64,000 bases of DNA from Porphyrobacter sp. ULC335 (GTDB lineage Bacteria > Pseudomonadota > Alphaproteobacteria > Sphingomonadales > Sphingomonadaceae), in contig NZ_CP078091.1 in NCBI RefSeq assembly GCF_025917005.1, forward strand, positions 1,798,001 through 1,862,000. Direction: 5' to 3'. Of this stretch, positions 61,745-64,000 are shown piece after piece. Positions within the stretch are counted from its first letter, which is position 1. Every line of letters starts with the position of its first letter. The notes below the pieces were generated by a model. The model was not told the DNA's origin. It did not search any database and saw nothing but the letters and a program-made list of their open reading frames with translations. A program made the translations under genes and the position numbers.

Positions 61745-62931
61745 GTCCTCTGGGCGAGCGCCTCTGCACAAGCATAGCCGCTCGCCCAGGCCCATTGGAA
61801 GTTGTACCCGCCAAGCCAGCCGGTGACGTCGACCGCCTCGCCGATGGCATAGAGGCCGGGCACCTTGCCGGCCTCCATCGTGCGGCTGGAGAGCTCTGCC
61901 GTGGCAATGCCCCCTGCGGTGACTTCGGCCTTGGCCAGCCCCTCGGTGCCGTTCGGGGCAAACCGCCAGTCGGCCAGCTGGGTCTGCGCAGCGCGCAAAT
62001 CCTTGTCCGACAGGTTGCCCAATTCCCGCTCCAGCCCGATCCGGTCGGCCAGCGCATCGGCGAGCCGCGCGGGCAGGGCTTCGCGCAGCAGCGTCCGCAA
62101 ATGCGTGCGCGGGCGATCGCGCTTGGCCGCCAGTAGCCAGTCGGTTGCGGCGTCGGGCAGAAAGGTGATGCCAACCTCTTCTCCGTGCCGCCAATAGGAC
62201 GAGACCTGCAATATCGCCGGGCCTGACAGCCCCTTGTGGGTGAACAACGCGGCCTCGGCGAATTCCGCCCTGCCAGCCCGCGCCCGCACCGGCGCGGCGA
62301 CGCCGGAAAGCTCGCGGAACAGCGCGTCTTCGCCGCCCAATGTCAGCGGCACGAGGGCAGGGCGGGGCTCCACCACCTTCAACCCGAAATGGCGCGCAAG
62401 GCGATAGGCAAAATCGCTCGCCCCCATCTTGGGGATCGAGGGGCCGCCCGTGGCGATCACCAAAGCGGGAGCGCGCCAACTGCGGCCATCGCTGGCGGTG
62501 ACGGTGAACGCCCCGTCATCCCCCCGCGCGACCTCCGCTACATCGACCCCGCAGGTGAGTGTCACCCTGTCAGGCGGGCATTCATCCAGCAGCATCGCCA
62601 CGATCTGCTTGGCCGAGCCAACACAGAACAATTGCCCCAGCGTCTTTTCGTGCCACGCGATGTCATATCGTTCGACCAGCGCGATAAAGTCGGCGGGCGT
62701 ATAACGGGCAAGTGCGCTCTTGGCGAAATGCGGATTGGCGGACAGATAATTGTCAGGCCCGGCCCCCAGATTGGTGAAGTTGCAGCGTCCGCCGCCCGAG
62801 ATCAGGATCTTCTTCCCGGGCGCATCGGCCTTTTCCAGCAATGCGACCCGCAAACCGCGCTGGCCCGCCTGCCCGGCGCAAAAAAGCCCGGCCGCACCTG
62901 CGCCGAGGATGATGACGTCGAACTGATCCAT
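61741..62931 (-). CDS. YhiN/HI0933-family flavoprotein
   Basis: A 396-residue NAD(P)/FAD-dependent oxidoreductase: VIILGAGAAGLFCAGQAG at the N-terminus, PGKKILISGGGRCNFTN, VIATGGPSIPKMGASDFAY and GLYAIGEAVDVTGWLGGYNF. HI0933-like proteins have an unknown substrate. ATG 62931 sets FAD motif at the N-terminus. The stop overlaps the receptor stop by four bases. Confidence 0.93.
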   Translation of the reverse strand: MDQFDVIILGAGAAGLFCAGQAGQRGLRVALLEKADAPGKKILISGGGRCNFTNLGAGPDNYLSANPHFAKSALARYTPADFIALVERYDIAWHEKTLGQLFCVGSAKQIVAMLLDECPPDRVTLTCGVDVAEVARGDDGAFTVTASDGRSWRAPALVIATGGPSIPKMGASDFAYRLARHFGLKVVEPRPALVPLTLGGEDALFRELSGVAAPVRARAGRAEFAEAALFTHKGLSGPAILQVSSYWRHGEEVGITFLPDAATDWLLAAKRDRPRTHLRTLLREALPARLADALADRIGLERELGNLSDKDLRAAQTQLADWRFAPNGTEGLAKAEVTAGGIATAELSSRTMEAGKVPGLYAIGEAVDVTGWLGGYNFQWAWASGYACAEALAQRT

Positions 62932-62996
62932 AGAGGCGCGGATAGGCGCACGCGCGGGAATTGCCAATCGCCCCCCGCAGTCCCTATCTGCACCCC

Positions 62997-64000
62997 ATGG
63001 CCAAGACCCCCGCAGGCACCCCTCACGATCCGCGCGGTGCGGAGCGCTTCAACGAAGAGCGCGCCGCCTACACCGTGTCCAGCGCGCAACCCGATCTGGA
63101 AGGCGGGTTGCAGGCGATCCGCGAGACGGTGAAGGTCTTGAAGCCCGTTCCCGGCGTGTACCGGATGCTCGATGCCCGGGGCGAGGTGCTGTATGTGGGC
63201 AAGGCGCGATCGCTGAAGGCGCGTGTCGCCAACTACACCCAGATCGCCGGGCTGTCCGGGCGTATTCTGCGGATGATCAGCCAGACCCGTTCGATGGAGA
63301 TCATCACCACCAATTCCGAAGCCGAGGCGCTGCTGCTCGAAGCGCAGCTGATCAAGCGCTTCCGCCCGCCCTTCAACGTGCTGCTGCGCGACGACAAGAG
63401 CTTTCCCTTCATCCTGCTGCGCGCCGATCATGCTTTTCCGCGCATCCAGAAGCATCGCGGCGCGCGGCGGGCCAAGGGCAATTACTACGGCCCCTTCGCC
63501 AGCGCGGGCAGCGTCAACACCACGCTCAACGCGCTGCAAAAGCTGTTTCTGCTGCGATCCTGCACCGACAGTTTCTTCAACAACCGCGACCGGCCCTGCT
63601 TGCTCTACCAGATCAAGCGCTGCTCGGCGCCGTGTGTGGGACGGGTCAGCGAGCCGGACTATGACGCGCTGGTGCGGCAGGCGAAGGATTTCCTCTCGGG
63701 CAAGTCAGGCGCAGTGCAAGCCGATCTCGAACGACAGATGGCCGAGGCTGCCCAGAACCTCGATTTCGAGACCGCAGCGATGCTGCGTGACCGGCTGCGC
63801 GCGGCGACCTTCATTCAGGGCTCGCAGGCGATCAATGCGCAGGGGCTGGGCGACGCGGATGTCTTCGCGCTTGCCGCCAGCAAGGGGCAGATGAGCGTCC
63901 AGTCCTTCTTCATCCGCGGCGGGCAGAACTGGGGTCACCGCGCGCTGTTCCCGCGCCACACCAATGATGTGGAGGAGGCGCAGGTGCTCGCGGACGTGAT
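62997..64000 (+). CDS. uvrC: Excinuclease ABC subunit C (partial, runs off window)
   Basis: The first 334 codons of UvrC. GIY-YIG endonuclease domain: KPVPGVYRMLDARGEVLYVG and KARVANYTQI. Then RFRPPFNVLLRDDKSFPFI, the Cys-rich SCTDSFFNNRDRPCL and KRCSAPCVG, and the UVR domain (NLDFETAAMLRDRLRA). It makes the dual incisions of nucleotide excision repair. A 45-residue lead before the domain is longer than usual; ATG 62997 is 13 bases past an in-frame gap. The gene is divergent from the YhiN-type gene. Confidence 0.95.
   Translation, partial: MAKTPAGTPHDPRGAERFNEERAAYTVSSAQPDLEGGLQAIRETVKVLKPVPGVYRMLDARGEVLYVGKARSLKARVANYTQIAGLSGRILRMISQTRSMEIITTNSEAEALLLEAQLIKRFRPPFNVLLRDDKSFPFILLRADHAFPRIQKHRGARRAKGNYYGPFASAGSVNTTLNALQKLFLLRSCTDSFFNNRDRPCLLYQIKRCSAPCVGRVSEPDYDALVRQAKDFLSGKSGAVQADLERQMAEAAQNLDFETAAMLRDRLRAATFIQGSQAINAQGLGDADVFALAASKGQMSVQSFFIRGGQNWGHRALFPRHTNDVEEAQVLADV

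Noticed and set aside
59300..62479. 1059-codon minus-strand frame
   Set aside because: Mostly antisense to the receptor gene; its upstream end reads the flavoprotein region out of frame.

Overview
This is a GC-rich (mid-60s percent by eye), gene-dense chromosomal segment of an alphaproteobacterium, most likely order Sphingomonadales and probably family Erythrobacteraceae. The evidence is a ChvI-type regulator divergent from pckA, the rnhB-ccrM pair, a split three-part proton-pumping transhydrogenase, the infA-maf-RNase E/G-like-yacG-tRNA-Phe block, an ABA4-like carotenoid-type membrane protein, and large sphingomonad-style TonB-dependent receptors. I see no prophage, insertion sequence, integrase, CRISPR array or rRNA operon. 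The window begins inside chvI and ends inside uvrC.

Layout. 1-9.5 kb: chvI, pckA, a small helical protein, a TPR/zinc-peptidase-like protein, a cNMP-binding thioredoxin-reductase-like flavoprotein, a Tat-exported DUF885 protein, a DUF3597 protein and a TonB-like protein. 9.5-15 kb: an intergenic repeat family flanks a COG2945 hydrolase and a sulfur-mobilisation group of two tandem cysteine desulfurases and a 2Fe-2S ferredoxin. The second desulfurase carries a near-perfect chromosomal parS (ParB-binding) sequence. 15-21.5 kb: parC converges on a DUF1285-Nudix-CCA tRNA nucleotidyltransferase operon, followed by a GNAT and PQQ-type sugar dehydrogenase pair. 21.5-27.5 kb: rnhB, ccrM (GANTC methyltransferase) and folP. 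The ccrM leader holds five GANTC sites and a perfect DnaA box. A decayed reading frame, a secreted protein, an SDR and an atypical NtrC-family regulator follow.

27.8-35.7 kb: a COX4_pro_2-like mini-subunit, pntAa, a PH-domain protein, pntAb and pntB, then a beta-helix protein (frameshifted at a G8 tract), its partner diheme cytochrome, a hydrolase and an Asp/Glu racemase-like protein. 36-42.6 kb: dgt, an NAD(P)-binding protein, an ABA4-like protein, an acyl-CoA ligase, a DUF938 methyltransferase, two tandem entericidin-like lipoprotein genes of 43 codons, and an EamA transporter. 42.7-49.7 kb: orphan cpaF, glmS, a GGDEF-EAL protein preceded by CtrA-type half sites, and purQ/purS. 50-64 kb: a TonB receptor and M16 peptidase lie between purS and purC; then tRNA-Phe, yacG, an RNase E/G-like gene, maf, infA, an unusual 1075-residue TonB-receptor-like protein with a duplicated Cys-bounded domain, a YhiN-type flavoprotein and uvrC.

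The strongest items for a second look are the intragenic parS-like site with its extra half site, the cell-cycle-type control region of ccrM, the duplicated domain inside the outer-membrane receptor, the CtrA-like sites before the c-di-GMP gene, and the G8 frameshift in the beta-helix/cytochrome pair.
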